A stretch of DNA of 14,560 bases from NCBI GenBank assembly GCA_030151135.1, contig JASLEQ010000151.1:1-14560 (forward strand), given 5' to 3'. This DNA is from Candidatus Sulfotelmatobacter sp. GTDB lineage: Bacteria > Acidobacteriota > Terriglobia > Terriglobales > SbA1. A program made the position numbers and the translations under genes. Below are positions 6,816-14,317 of this stretch, piece by piece; position 1 is the first letter of the stretch, and the number at the start of each line of letters is the position of its first letter. The notes below the pieces were generated by a model. It searched no databases, had not been told where the DNA came from, and was given only the letters and a program-made list of their open reading frames with translations.

Positions 6816-9485
6816 TTAGATTTCTTTCTTCAGTTCCGCCAGCAGATTCAGCGCCTCTAGAGGGGTCAGCCGGTTCAAATCCACTTCCCGCAACTTCTCC
6901 AGCACCGGCTGCGACAGCGGCGTGAAGATCGTCAACTGCGCTGCGGGGGGCGTCGCTCCCGGCGACAGATGTGCCGTTGCCTGCTGTTCAGCAAACTCGT
7001 GCTGCACCAGCACCTCTCGCGCCCGCTCGACCACTTCATTCGGCAAGCCCGCCAGCTTTGCCACTTCAATTCCATAGCTGCGATCCGCAGCGCCCGGTTC
7101 AACCCTCCGCAAGAACACAATTCCGCCGCCTGTCTCTTTCACCGACACGTGATAGTTCTTCACGCCCTCGAGTTGCTCGGCTAACTCCGTCAATTCAAAG
7201 TAGTGTGTCGCAAAAAGCGTTTTGGCTTGCACCCGTGCGTGAAGATACTCCACCGCCGCCCATGCGATCGCAAGACCATCGTACGTAGCCGTTCCACGTC
7301 CAACTTCGTCCAGCAGGATCAACGACCGCGCAGTTGCCGTATGCAAAATGGCTGCGGTCTCCGTCATCTCGACCATGAATGTCGATCGCCCGCGCGCCAG
7401 GTTGTCGCTCGCCCCAATGCGCGTGAACACGCGGTCCACAATGCTCAACTTCGCGGAACGCGCCGGAACAAACGATCCCATCTGCGCCAGAATTACAATC
7501 AGAGCCGTCTGCCGCAGGTAGGTCGATTTCCCGCCCATGTTCGGCCCGGTCAAGAGCAAGATGTTGTGCGTCTTGTCATTCAGGTAAAGATCATTCGGAA
7601 CAAATCGGTCGCTGCCTCCCGCCAATTCCTGCTGCTCGATAACCGCATGCCGTCCTTCGACGATCTCGATTTCACCAGACTGTTCACGAAACTGCGGCCG
7701 GCAATAATTTCGCATCGCAGCAATGTGCGCCAGCGATCCCAGCACGTCCACCTCGGCAAGAGCCAATGCAGTCTGCCGGATTCGCCTCGCCTCTGCCGCG
7801 ATTGCCGTCCGCAATTCCGTAAATATTCGCCGCTCAATCTCAACAATCTTTTCCTGCGCGTCGAGGATCTTCGCCTCGTACTCCTTCAATTCCGGAGTCG
7901 TAAATCGCTCCGCTCCCACCAGCGTCTGCTTGCGGTCGTAGTCTTGTGGAACAAGGTGCAGATTGGCCTTGGAAATCTCGATGTAATAGCCGAATACGGA
8001 ATTGAACTTCACCTTCAATGATGAAATGCCGGTGCGCGTCCGCTCGCGCTGCTCGATCTGTGTGAGTACGAGCTTGCTGTTACGCGACAAATCGCGCAAT
8101 TCGTCGAGATCCTTGTCGATCCCGGCCGCAATCACGCCGCCATCTGCAAAACTGAGCGGCGGCTCCGGAACAATGGTCGCTTCAATCCGTGCGCGCAAAT
8201 CATTCAATTCATCCAGCGCGTCATGCAACGCCGTCAGCCGCTTCGACCCCAACCGTGAGATCGCTTGCTTCACGCCAGGAATCTTCGCCACGGACGCCGC
8301 CAGTGCCAGCACATCCCTTGGGTTCGCGGCCTCCAGCGTAACGCGGCTCAACAACCGCTCCAGATCGAGTACTCCGTCGAAAGCGCGGCGCAACTCCTCG
8401 CGCGCAATAAGATCCTTCACTCCCGCTTCTACCGCATCCAGTCGGTCGTTGATTTCCGCCACGTCGAGGGATGGCCGCAATAGCCATGCTCGCAGCAACC
8501 GCTTTCCCATGGGCGTGACCGCTGCGTCGACTGAGCGAAACAGAGTGACCCCCGCATCCGTCCCGGCGAACAACGGTTCGATCAGTTCCAGATTGCGTAC
8601 TGTCACCGCATCCAGCACCAGGCAGTTCTGTCGCTCGTACCACCCGATGCGATCCACGTGATCGAGAGATCCGCGCTGCGTAGAACGTACGTAATAGAGG
8701 ATTGCTCCTGCCGCAGAAGCTGCCGCTGTCTTCCCAGCCAGTCCGAATCCTTCCAACGAGAGCACTCCAAAATGATTCTCGAGTAAAGGCAGGGCATGAT
8801 CCGGTGCAAAGATCCAGTCGTCCAGCGGAGTCTCGGTGCAAGCGGTCCCATGCAATCCAGGAGCAGAACTATGCGGCAACAAACGCGCCCGGCTGTCGGG
8901 GCGAGCCAATCTGGGCTGTTTCGTCGACGGCTCGAATAGAGGCGCTGTCGATCCATACAGCAACTCTTTCGGGCGCAGTTGTTCCAGTTCTTCCTGCACC
9001 CGTCGCAGCGCGCCTTCTCCAACGAACTCCGTCGCTCGAAATTCTCCGGTCGACAAATCCAGGGCGGCGAAACCGACTCGCTCTCCAGCTTGCGCGATGG
9101 CAGCGAGAAAATTGTTTTCGTCCGATCCCAGCGACGAATCGGCGGCGGTTCCGGGCGTGACAACCCGTGTCACCTCGCGCCGCACAAGTTTCTTAGCAAC
9201 TTTCGGGTCTTCCATCTGCTCGCAGATCGCTACTTTGAATCCCCGGCGAATCAGCTTCCCGATGTAGCCCTCCGCCGCGTGATAGGGTACGCCGCACATT
9301 GGTACCGCAATTCCTTTTTCCTTGTTGCGGGAAGTCAGCGTGATCTGCAGTTCTTTCGAAGCCACCACTGCATCCTCGAAGAAAAGCTCGTAGAAATCTC
9401 CCAGGCGGAAGAACAAAAGTGCGGTGGGATGTTCTTTCTTGACGGCGGCATACTGCCGCATTAGCGGAGTGGACGGCTCAGTCAT
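6816..9485 (-). CDS. mutS: DNA mismatch repair protein MutS
   Basis: This is a full-length 889-residue MutS1 protein, which recognises mismatches and short loops and recruits MutL in an ATP-dependent way. Domains in order: mismatch-binding domain with [11 protein letters not shown] at 29-39 (Phe31 and Glu33 of the F-x-E motif), connector, lever and clamp regions (about 130-560), and the ABC-type ATPase with Walker [10 protein letters not shown] at 647-655, [11 protein letters not shown] at 697-707, Walker [12 protein letters not shown] at 722-732 and FATHYFEL at 758-765. A C-terminal helix-turn-helix region with [12 protein letters not shown] near 804 is also present. The ATG start fits the family N-terminus (Met-Thr-Glu, then LMRQY); a Shine-Dalgarno is weak. 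A perfect TATAAT lies 19 nt upstream. It is the first gene of the minus-strand run, so nagZ, anmK and the binding protein are probably expressed with it. Confidence 0.98.
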   Translation of the reverse strand: MTEPSTPLMRQYAAVKKEHPTALLFFRLGDFYELFFEDAVVASKELQITLTSRNKEKGIAVPMCGVPYHAAEGYIGKLIRRGFKVAICEQMEDPKVAKKLVRREVTRVVTPGTAADSSLGSDENNFLAAIAQAGERVGFAALDLSTGEFRATEFVGEGALRRVQEELEQLRPKELLYGSTAPLFEPSTKQPRLARPDSRARLLPHSSAPGLHGTACTETPLDDWIFAPDHALPLLENHFGVLSLEGFGLAGKTAAASAAGAILYYVRSTQRGSLDHVDRIGWYERQNCLVLDAVTVRNLELIEPLFAGTDAGVTLFRSVDAAVTPMGKRLLRAWLLRPSLDVAEINDRLDAVEAGVKDLIAREELRRAFDGVLDLERLLSRVTLEAANPRDVLALAASVAKIPGVKQAISRLGSKRLTALHDALDELNDLRARIEATIVPEPPLSFADGGVIAAGIDKDLDELRDLSRNSKLVLTQIEQRERTRTGISSLKVKFNSVFGYYIEISKANLHLVPQDYDRKQTLVGAERFTTPELKEYEAKILDAQEKIVEIERRIFTELRTAIAAEARRIRQTALALAEVDVLGSLAHIAAMRNYCRPQFREQSGEIEIVEGRHAVIEQQELAGGSDRFVPNDLYLNDKTHNILLLTGPNMGGKSTYLRQTALIVILAQMGSFVPARSAKLSIVDRVFTRIGASDNLARGRSTFMVEMTETAAILHTATARSLILLDEVGRGTATYDGLAIAWAAVEYLHARVQAKTLFATHYFELTELAEQLEGVKNYHVSVKETGGGIVFLRRVEPGAADRSYGIEVAKLAGLPNEVVERAREVLVQHEFAEQQATAHLSPGATPPAAQLTIFTPLSQPVLEKLREVDLNRLTPLEALNLLAELKKEI

Positions 9486-9504
9486 TCAATGCGGGCTTCG
9501 GCGG

Positions 9505-9510
9505 ATTATA
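9505..9510 (-). promoter_or_regulatory. Putative -10 element for mutS operon
   Basis: A perfect TATAAT lies on the minus strand 19 nt before the mutS ATG, which would give a short 5' leader of about a dozen bases. No good -35 hexamer is found at 16-18 bp, so the assignment rests on the -10 match and its position in the divergent gap. Confidence 0.45.
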
Positions 9511-9607
9511 ACAAAGCGACAACCGTCTACTTCCTGTGATTTCTCACCGATGGCGGCATCCGGATCAGCTCCCAGTTGACTCCCTTCGCGCAGAGTGTTC
9601 TCCTGTC

Positions 9608-9616
9608 TGCGATAAT
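9608..9616 (+). promoter_or_regulatory. Extended -10 promoter of the GalT-like gene, probable leaderless start
   Basis: TGC followed by GATAAT matches the extended -10 pattern (TGn-TATAAT, one mismatch). Its end is only 8 nt from the ATG at 9625, so transcription would be expected to begin at or within a base or two of the start codon. No Shine-Dalgarno sequence lies in the 8 bases between them, which supports a leaderless mRNA. A TTGACT at 9576-9581 is too far upstream (29 bp spacing) to be its -35. Confidence 0.5.
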
Positions 9617-9624
9617 TTCAGCCC

Positions 9625-10611
9625 ATGGAACTGCGCAAAGACCCAATCACCCGTTCTTGGGTCATGACCGGTGACGAATCCAGCGATACCAGCCTTCGCG
9701 CCGACTCTCCTTGTTCTTTCTGCGCAGACTCTTCTTCGCCTCACGAAATCGCCAAGTCGCCAACTACCGGTCACTGGTCCGCGCGCGCGGTCGTTCATCC
9801 GAAGCCCCTTTATCGCATCGAGGGCGAGCCAGGCCGCCGCGGCGATGGTCTTTACGATCGCATGCACTCCGTTGGGGCGCATGAGGTACTCGTAGAAAAC
9901 CGGGGCCACGATCGCCACCTCTGGAATGCCCCCGACGACGAGATCGGGCACTTCCTGCGCGTCGCCGCCGAGCGCATCCTCGACCTGAAACGCGACCCCC
10001 GTATCAAGTACATCAGCCTGTTCAAAGACTACGGAAAGAACGCCGGGCAGGAATTCAGCCATCCCACGTCGCAAATCGTCGCGACTATGTTCGTTCCACG
10101 GCGTGTGCTCTACGAGTTGCGTGCTGGACGCGAGTATTTCCAGTCCAAGGAGCGTTGCGTTTTTTGCGACATCATCCAGCAGGAAGAGCGCCAGGCGCAG
10201 CGTGTCATCGAGGCCCGCGGCGACTATCTCGCCTTGGGTCCGTATGCTCCGCGCGTGCCTTATGAAACCTGGATCATGCCACGCAACCACGACTCATCCT
10301 TCGAGCGGACTGGACTGAACAAGCCCGGCCTCCGCGTGAATCTCGCCGCCCTGTTGCGCCGGACGTTGCAGCGCATCCGCACCGTCACCGAGGACTTCCA
10401 CCTCGTCCTGCACACGTCTCCCAGCACGCTGCATCCATCGAAGAATCTCGGCTACTGGAAGACCATCGACGAGGACTACCACTGGCATATCGAAATTCTG
10501 CCCATCTTGGGCTCCAAGGCCAAGTCCTATACCTTCAAAGAGGTCTACTATTCGCCGGTGAGTTCCGAAACCGCGGTCAGGCATCTCCGCGACGCCCGCA
10601 TCGACGGCTAA
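9625..10611 (+). CDS. GalT-like nucleotidyltransferase (HIT superfamily) with altered active site
   Basis: This 328-residue protein belongs to the galactose-1-phosphate uridylyltransferase / ADP-glucose phosphorylase group. The N-terminus MELRKDPITRSWV is typical. Zinc ligands of site 1 are present: Cys30 and Cys33 (PCSFC), His86 (GAHEV) and His146. A second CxxC (CVFC, Cys178/Cys181) with His222 and DYHWH (284-288) resembles the second zinc site of ADP-glucose phosphorylase. The active-site motif, normally H-P-H-x-Q, reads H-P-T-S-Q at 146-150: Thr148 replaces the histidine that forms the covalent nucleotidyl intermediate. It may therefore use a different mechanism or substrate, so I do not assign galT as a symbol. 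It stands alone, divergent from mutS, with no galactose-pathway genes nearby, and appears to be leaderless. The fold is certain; the reaction is not. Confidence 0.85.
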   Translation: MELRKDPITRSWVMTGDESSDTSLRADSPCSFCADSSSPHEIAKSPTTGHWSARAVVHPKPLYRIEGEPGRRGDGLYDRMHSVGAHEVLVENRGHDRHLWNAPDDEIGHFLRVAAERILDLKRDPRIKYISLFKDYGKNAGQEFSHPTSQIVATMFVPRRVLYELRAGREYFQSKERCVFCDIIQQEERQAQRVIEARGDYLALGPYAPRVPYETWIMPRNHDSSFERTGLNKPGLRVNLAALLRRTLQRIRTVTEDFHLVLHTSPSTLHPSKNLGYWKTIDEDYHWHIEILPILGSKAKSYTFKEVYYSPVSSETAVRHLRDARIDG

Positions 10612-10624
10612 CGGCCGAGCCGTC
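10603..10624 (+). terminator. Possible weak terminator hairpin after the GalT-like gene
   Basis: A seven-base inverted repeat GACGGCT / AGCCGTC with an eight-base loop spans the stop codon of the GalT-like gene. Only a short TTT follows a few bases later, so termination would be weak or Rho-assisted. It may be incidental. Confidence 0.3.
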
Positions 10625-10748
10625 AACCGTTTAGCCGGAACAAGCTTCTATTCCCTTTTCCATTACCCAAGTCACTTTTTTCTCGCTTAACCACCATTCA
10701 TACTTCTCTCGTTTTCAGCTCGGATCAGCTAAAGGGGACAACTGAACT

Positions 10749-11429
10749 ATGAAGCGGTATTCCTTTCTTCTTGTAGTTGCATTCGCAATCGCAGCAAACT
10801 GCCAGGACAAACCGCGCGTGTTCGTCCAGGGTAAAGGCTCAGAAGATGTCAACAGCAAAGGCAGCGGCGTAGGTGGATCGCACTGGGCAACGTGGGGATC
10901 GAAGTCCACCGTTGACTCTCACGACGAGAGCATGGAAGTCACCAAGGACCTGCAGAAGAACTGTTCCGGTGTCATGGTGACCATTAACGAGTCGAATGCC
11001 GACTACGTGCTCATGCTGAACCGTGAGTCGAAACAGAATCGTGGTCTGCTGCGCTCCAACAGCCAGATCCAGGTCGCCAACAAGGCGGGCGATATCCTGG
11101 GAGCCAAAGCAACCCATACCGTCGGCAACGCGGCGAAGGATGCATGCAACCTCATCGTGGCCGATTGGCAGGAGCATGGCCGTTTGAACGTTCCGCAGCA
11201 AGCTGCGGCTCCGGCGCCGCAGGCTCCGACAGTTCAGCCTGCCGTCCAGACCGCTCCTACCGCCCACATCGTGACAACCACTTCCACGCAGGTGCAGGAT
11301 GACGCTGTGGCTCCGTCTGTGCCCGCTCCCTCTGCTGAAGCTTCGGTCGCCGATGCCGCCAAGCAGGCCAAGCAGCGCCAGGCTTGCCTGGACTTGGCTA
11401 AAGACAATCCCAACATTACCTGCAAGTAA
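10749..11429 (+). CDS. Small secreted protein of unknown function
   Basis: This 226-residue protein is not recognised. It begins with a signal peptide (MKRYSFLLVVAFAIAA); the Cys18 that follows does not sit in a proper lipobox. Residues ~22-145 form a compact domain with predicted alternating beta strands (VMVTIN, DYVLMLNRES, SQIQVANKAGDILGAKA) and a helix carrying Cys133; Cys72 and Cys133 could form a disulfide. Residues ~150-205 are an Ala/Pro/Gln/Thr-rich low-complexity linker, and the last 25 residues form a helix ending in a two-cysteine tail (CLDLAKDNPNITCK). The layout suggests an exported domain tethered by a flexible linker to a small disulfide-closed tail. AAAGGGGA lies about 10 nt before the ATG, giving good translation. 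It ends 20 bp before a strong terminator and is probably monocistronic. Confidence 0.85.
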   Translation: MKRYSFLLVVAFAIAANCQDKPRVFVQGKGSEDVNSKGSGVGGSHWATWGSKSTVDSHDESMEVTKDLQKNCSGVMVTINESNADYVLMLNRESKQNRGLLRSNSQIQVANKAGDILGAKATHTVGNAAKDACNLIVADWQEHGRLNVPQQAAAPAPQAPTVQPAVQTAPTAHIVTTTSTQVQDDAVAPSVPAPSAEASVADAAKQAKQRQACLDLAKDNPNITCK

Positions 11430-11448
11430 GGTTTTCTCTGTCGCTCGG

Positions 11449-11489
11449 AATGGGACTTGGCGCTCACACCGCAAGTCCCATTTTCTTTT
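11449..11489 (+). terminator. Rho-independent terminator
   Basis: An 11-bp perfect stem AATGGGACTTG / CAAGTCCCATT (11449-11459 and 11472-11482) closes a 12-base loop, and a T-rich run (TTTTCTTTT, 11481-11489) begins at the base of the stem. It lies 20 bp beyond the stop of the small secreted protein gene and separates it from the lipoprotein gene downstream. Confidence 0.88.
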
Positions 11490-11515
11490 GCTGAATCCCG
11501 CTGATTTCCTCCTGC

Positions 11516-11521
11516 TACAAT
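11516..11521 (+). promoter_or_regulatory. Putative -10 element for the beta-lactamase-like lipoprotein gene
   Basis: TACAAT lies 22 nt before the ATG at 11544, just past the preceding terminator. No good -35 at the right spacing is seen; TTGCTG at 11488-11493 is 22 bp away. A promoter is expected here because the terminator isolates the gene from upstream transcription. Confidence 0.35.
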
Positions 11522-11543
11522 CGCCTGTTTTCCGGAGCCTCCC

Positions 11544-12464
11544 ATGCGGCATCTCCTGTTCATTCTGTTACTGGTATCGGCATGCGTCGGGCAGACGAAT
11601 TCTCCATCCACGGGAAAGACGAAAGCTCTGTGGCAGAAACTCGAAGCCAGTATCGAGCAGGTCGATCAACATCTTGATGGCGTCATGGGAGTAGCGATCG
11701 AAGACCTCAGAACCGGCGACCATTACTTCCTGCGGGAGGACGAGGTTTTTGCGCAGGCCAGTTCCATCAAGATCACCGTGCTCGCTGATCTCTACCTGCA
11801 GGCGCAGCAAGGAAAGCTGAAGCTGACCGATCTCTACACGGTTCAGTCATCCGACCTGGTTCCCGACAGTTCCATCATGAACGGACTGACTCCAGGAGTT
11901 ACGCGAATCACGCTTCGCGATCTCGCGACCATGATGGTCGCGGTCAGCGATAACTCCGCCACAAACGTTCTCATCGACCGTCTCGGCATGGAGAACGTAA
12001 ATACAATGCTCGATACTCTGGGCCTGAAGCACACGCGCCTGCGCCGCAAGATGATGGACCTGGAGGCCGCAAAGCAGGGACGCGAAAACATTTCCACGCC
12101 GCGCGAGATGATGACACTGCTCGACGCTATCTATCACGGCAAGGTCCTCGACAAGGACTCTAGCAGCGATTTCTTCAAGGTTCTGACCACGAACAAGGAT
12201 TCGTGGATCCCACGCGATCTTCCGCCAGACCTCAAGGTCGCCAATAAGCCCGGGGAACTCGAAGCGGTGCGCAACGACTCCGGAATCGTTTTCGTGGAAG
12301 GTCGTCCGTATGTGATCTGCGTGATGACGTCGTTCCTGCTGAACGAGCGTGAGGGTGAAGAAGCCATCAGCAAGGTCTCGCTCGAGACCTGGAGAATGTT
12401 CGACCGTCTCAGCCGCGCTAACGAGTTTGGGCGCGTCGTTTCCGCGGGAAACGGAACTCGCTAG
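11544..12464 (+). CDS. Class A beta-lactamase-like serine hydrolase, lipoprotein
   Basis: This 306-residue protein has a signal peptide with a good lipobox (VSAC, Cys14), so it is probably lipid-anchored. It has the penicillin-recognising fold motifs: SSIK at 73-76 (nucleophile Ser73, Lys76), SDN at 135-137, and KPG at 235-237 where true enzymes have KTG. The omega-loop segment TRLRRKMMDLEAAKQG (164-179) aligns with the class A TRLDRWEPELN region, but Met stands where the deacylating Glu166 should be and Glu174 where Asn170 should be. Without that Glu, rapid deacylation of beta-lactams is unlikely; the protein may be a slow acylase, a DD-peptidase or esterase relative, or a binding protein. 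It resembles the PF13354 'beta-lactamase2' group from memory. GGAG lies 6 nt before the ATG. It converges on the EAL gene with only 17 bp between stops. I would not call it a resistance gene. Confidence 0.88.
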   Translation: MRHLLFILLLVSACVGQTNSPSTGKTKALWQKLEASIEQVDQHLDGVMGVAIEDLRTGDHYFLREDEVFAQASSIKITVLADLYLQAQQGKLKLTDLYTVQSSDLVPDSSIMNGLTPGVTRITLRDLATMMVAVSDNSATNVLIDRLGMENVNTMLDTLGLKHTRLRRKMMDLEAAKQGRENISTPREMMTLLDAIYHGKVLDKDSSSDFFKVLTTNKDSWIPRDLPPDLKVANKPGELEAVRNDSGIVFVEGRPYVICVMTSFLLNEREGEEAISKVSLETWRMFDRLSRANEFGRVVSAGNGTR

Positions 12465-12481
12465 CTGTTTTCTGGAATGCG

Positions 12482-14317
12482 TTACACAGCGCCTGCCGCG
12501 CGCGCGTCCTTCATCTGCTCGCGCATGAATACAAACGCAGCTTTGGCCTCCATGGGCTGCGAGAAGTAGTATCCCTGTCCGTACTCGCAGCGCAGTTCCT
12601 GAAGCCGTTGCAATTGCTTGGCGTTCTCGATGCCTTCGGCGATCAACTTCAACCTCAGTTTGTGGGCCAGGGAAATGATCAGCTCGATGATGTCGGCCGA
12701 GCTCTTGTCGCTCTGCATATCTCGAATCAACGATCGATCGATTTTCAGTGCGTCGATTGGCAGCCTGGTCAACTCCAGCAGCGAAGTCGGGCCGGTGCCG
12801 AAGTCGTCCAGAACCGTCTTGATGCCCAGATGTTTCAAGTGCGATAGCACGGTAATGGTCAGTTTTGGGTCTGCGGCTGCGACGTGTTCCGACATCTCGA
12901 GTTGCAGCCGCGTGGGATCGATTCCGGTCTGTTGCAGCGCTTCTTGAATGTCGTTGGCCAGGCGCGCATCGGCAAGTTGCCGGGCCGAAAGATTTACCGT
13001 GATTCTCATCGGCTGTCCGGTTGGATCGAGCATTTGCCACTCCCGCAATTGCATGCAGGCCTGCACGATCAACCAGTGGCCAATCGAAACCAGAATGCCG
13101 GTGTCTTCGGCGGCGTCGATGAACCGGTAAGGAGAAATCAATCCCTGCGTGGGATGTTCCCAGCGCAGGAGAGCCTCAAAGCTCACCACGCGGCGCGTCT
13201 TCAGCAGAATTACGGGCTGGTAGTGAATGCGGAACTGGTGCTCCGCGAATGCCGTGCGCAGATCCGACTCGAGCCGCAAGCGTCCAACCGCGCGGGAATG
13301 CATTCCTTCATCGAACACTTCGCAGCGCGAGCCTCCCAAGGCTTTCGCCCTGCGCATCGCCACATCGGCATCCCGCAACGCGTCTTCCGGCCTGGCATGT
13401 ATCTCGCTGCCCAGCGCGATGCCAACGCTCATTGAGGGACGTACTTCACGCGAGTCGATGCGGAACGGTTCGGCAACCGCCATTTGCATGTGGGTCGCGG
13501 ACCGCATGGCTTCGCTCGGATCCCGGATCGATTCGAGGAGCACTGCGAATTCATCACCGCTGAGACGAAACAGCGCGGCTTCGGATGCGCTGGACGCGGC
13601 GGCATGAGCGCTCTTCGTTCCTTCCTGGCGCAACGCGCACCCAATTCTGCGGGAGATCTCGACGAGTACCTGATCTCCGGCCAGCGATCCCATAGTCTCG
13701 TTAAACACTTTGAAGTGATCGATGTTTGCCAGCAGCAAGGCGTACGAACTCCTGTCGCGCCGCACTCGCGCAAAAGCGGTTTGCAGGCGATCGAGGAACA
13801 TCCTGCGATTGGGCAATCCGGTCAGCGGATCGTGAAAGAGGTTGTAGTCCAGTTGCGCTTCGGCGCGCTTGCGCTCGGTGATGTCGCGATTAACGATGAC
13901 CAGTTTTGCGACCTCACCTTCGGCACCGCGAATCGTGCTGGCTAAGGATTCCAGCACGCGCCAGCTTCCATCCTTGTGGCGAATGCGGTACTCGAGCCTT
14001 TTCCCAACTCCGCTTTCCCGCGCTTCGCGCGCAGCCTCCAGCACGCGCAAACGGTCTTCAGGATGAATCTGCTCGAATGATGAGGTCTCGCTCAGTTCTC
14101 CGGGAGAGTAGCCGAGAATTCTTTTGTAGGACGGACTGTTGTAGAGTCGTCTGCCTTTGACATCGACCAGTGCGATCATGTCTGCCGCGTTTTCGGTGAC
14201 GACCTGGAATATTTCTTCCTGGTTGCGCCAGCGTTCGCGAATCTTCTGGACCCGAAATTCTTCGACAGCTGCGAGCAGGCCGCAGGCTCCTGCCACAATC
14301 CAACCCCAATCGTGCAT
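12482..14317 (-). CDS. PAS-GGDEF-EAL signalling protein, probable c-di-GMP phosphodiesterase
   Basis: This 611-residue protein has one short hydrophobic segment (residues 4-20), then a coiled stretch, a PAS/PAC domain (~35-152, HKDGSWRVLES and NRDITERKRAEAQL), a GGDEF domain (~160-340) and an EAL domain (~350-600). The EAL residues appear complete: EAL at 381-383, Asn442, Glu474, Asp504-Asp505, Lys525, Glu561 and Gln581; the loop after DDFGTG reads PTSL instead of YSSL. The GGDEF domain is degenerate: SGDEF at 253-257, Asn198 in place of the first metal-binding Asp of the D-I-D motif, no RxxD inhibitory site, and an Ala/Ser-rich insertion at ~233-248. It likely hydrolyses c-di-GMP, with GGDEF as a possible GTP sensor (inference). 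The ATG at 14315-14317 is chosen because AGGAG lies 8 nt upstream; a GTG three codons earlier overlaps that site. Confidence 0.93.
   Translation of the reverse strand: MHDWGWIVAGACGLLAAVEEFRVQKIRERWRNQEEIFQVVTENAADMIALVDVKGRRLYNSPSYKRILGYSPGELSETSSFEQIHPEDRLRVLEAAREARESGVGKRLEYRIRHKDGSWRVLESLASTIRGAEGEVAKLVIVNRDITERKRAEAQLDYNLFHDPLTGLPNRRMFLDRLQTAFARVRRDRSSYALLLANIDHFKVFNETMGSLAGDQVLVEISRRIGCALRQEGTKSAHAAASSASEAALFRLSGDEFAVLLESIRDPSEAMRSATHMQMAVAEPFRIDSREVRPSMSVGIALGSEIHARPEDALRDADVAMRRAKALGGSRCEVFDEGMHSRAVGRLRLESDLRTAFAEHQFRIHYQPVILLKTRRVVSFEALLRWEHPTQGLISPYRFIDAAEDTGILVSIGHWLIVQACMQLREWQMLDPTGQPMRITVNLSARQLADARLANDIQEALQQTGIDPTRLQLEMSEHVAAADPKLTITVLSHLKHLGIKTVLDDFGTGPTSLLELTRLPIDALKIDRSLIRDMQSDKSSADIIELIISLAHKLRLKLIAEGIENAKQLQRLQELRCEYGQGYYFSQPMEAKAAFVFMREQMKDARAAGAV

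Noticed and set aside
9576..9616. TTGACT and GATAAT as a standard sigma-70 pair for the GalT-like gene
   Set aside because: The spacing is 29 bp, far beyond the usual 16-18; the extended -10 alone is the better explanation.
9565..10290. Minus-strand open frame of 241 codons opposite the GalT-like gene
   Set aside because: Antisense to a conserved enzyme, with no matching start signal or family motif.
11544..12464. Antibiotic resistance gene (functional class A beta-lactamase)
   Set aside because: The Glu166 position is not conserved and KTG is KPG, so resistance should not be inferred from the motif matches.
11847..13040. Minus-strand open frame of 397 codons spanning the lipoprotein gene and the end of the EAL gene
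   Set aside because: It runs across two well-supported genes in a different frame, has no domain, and is compositionally odd.
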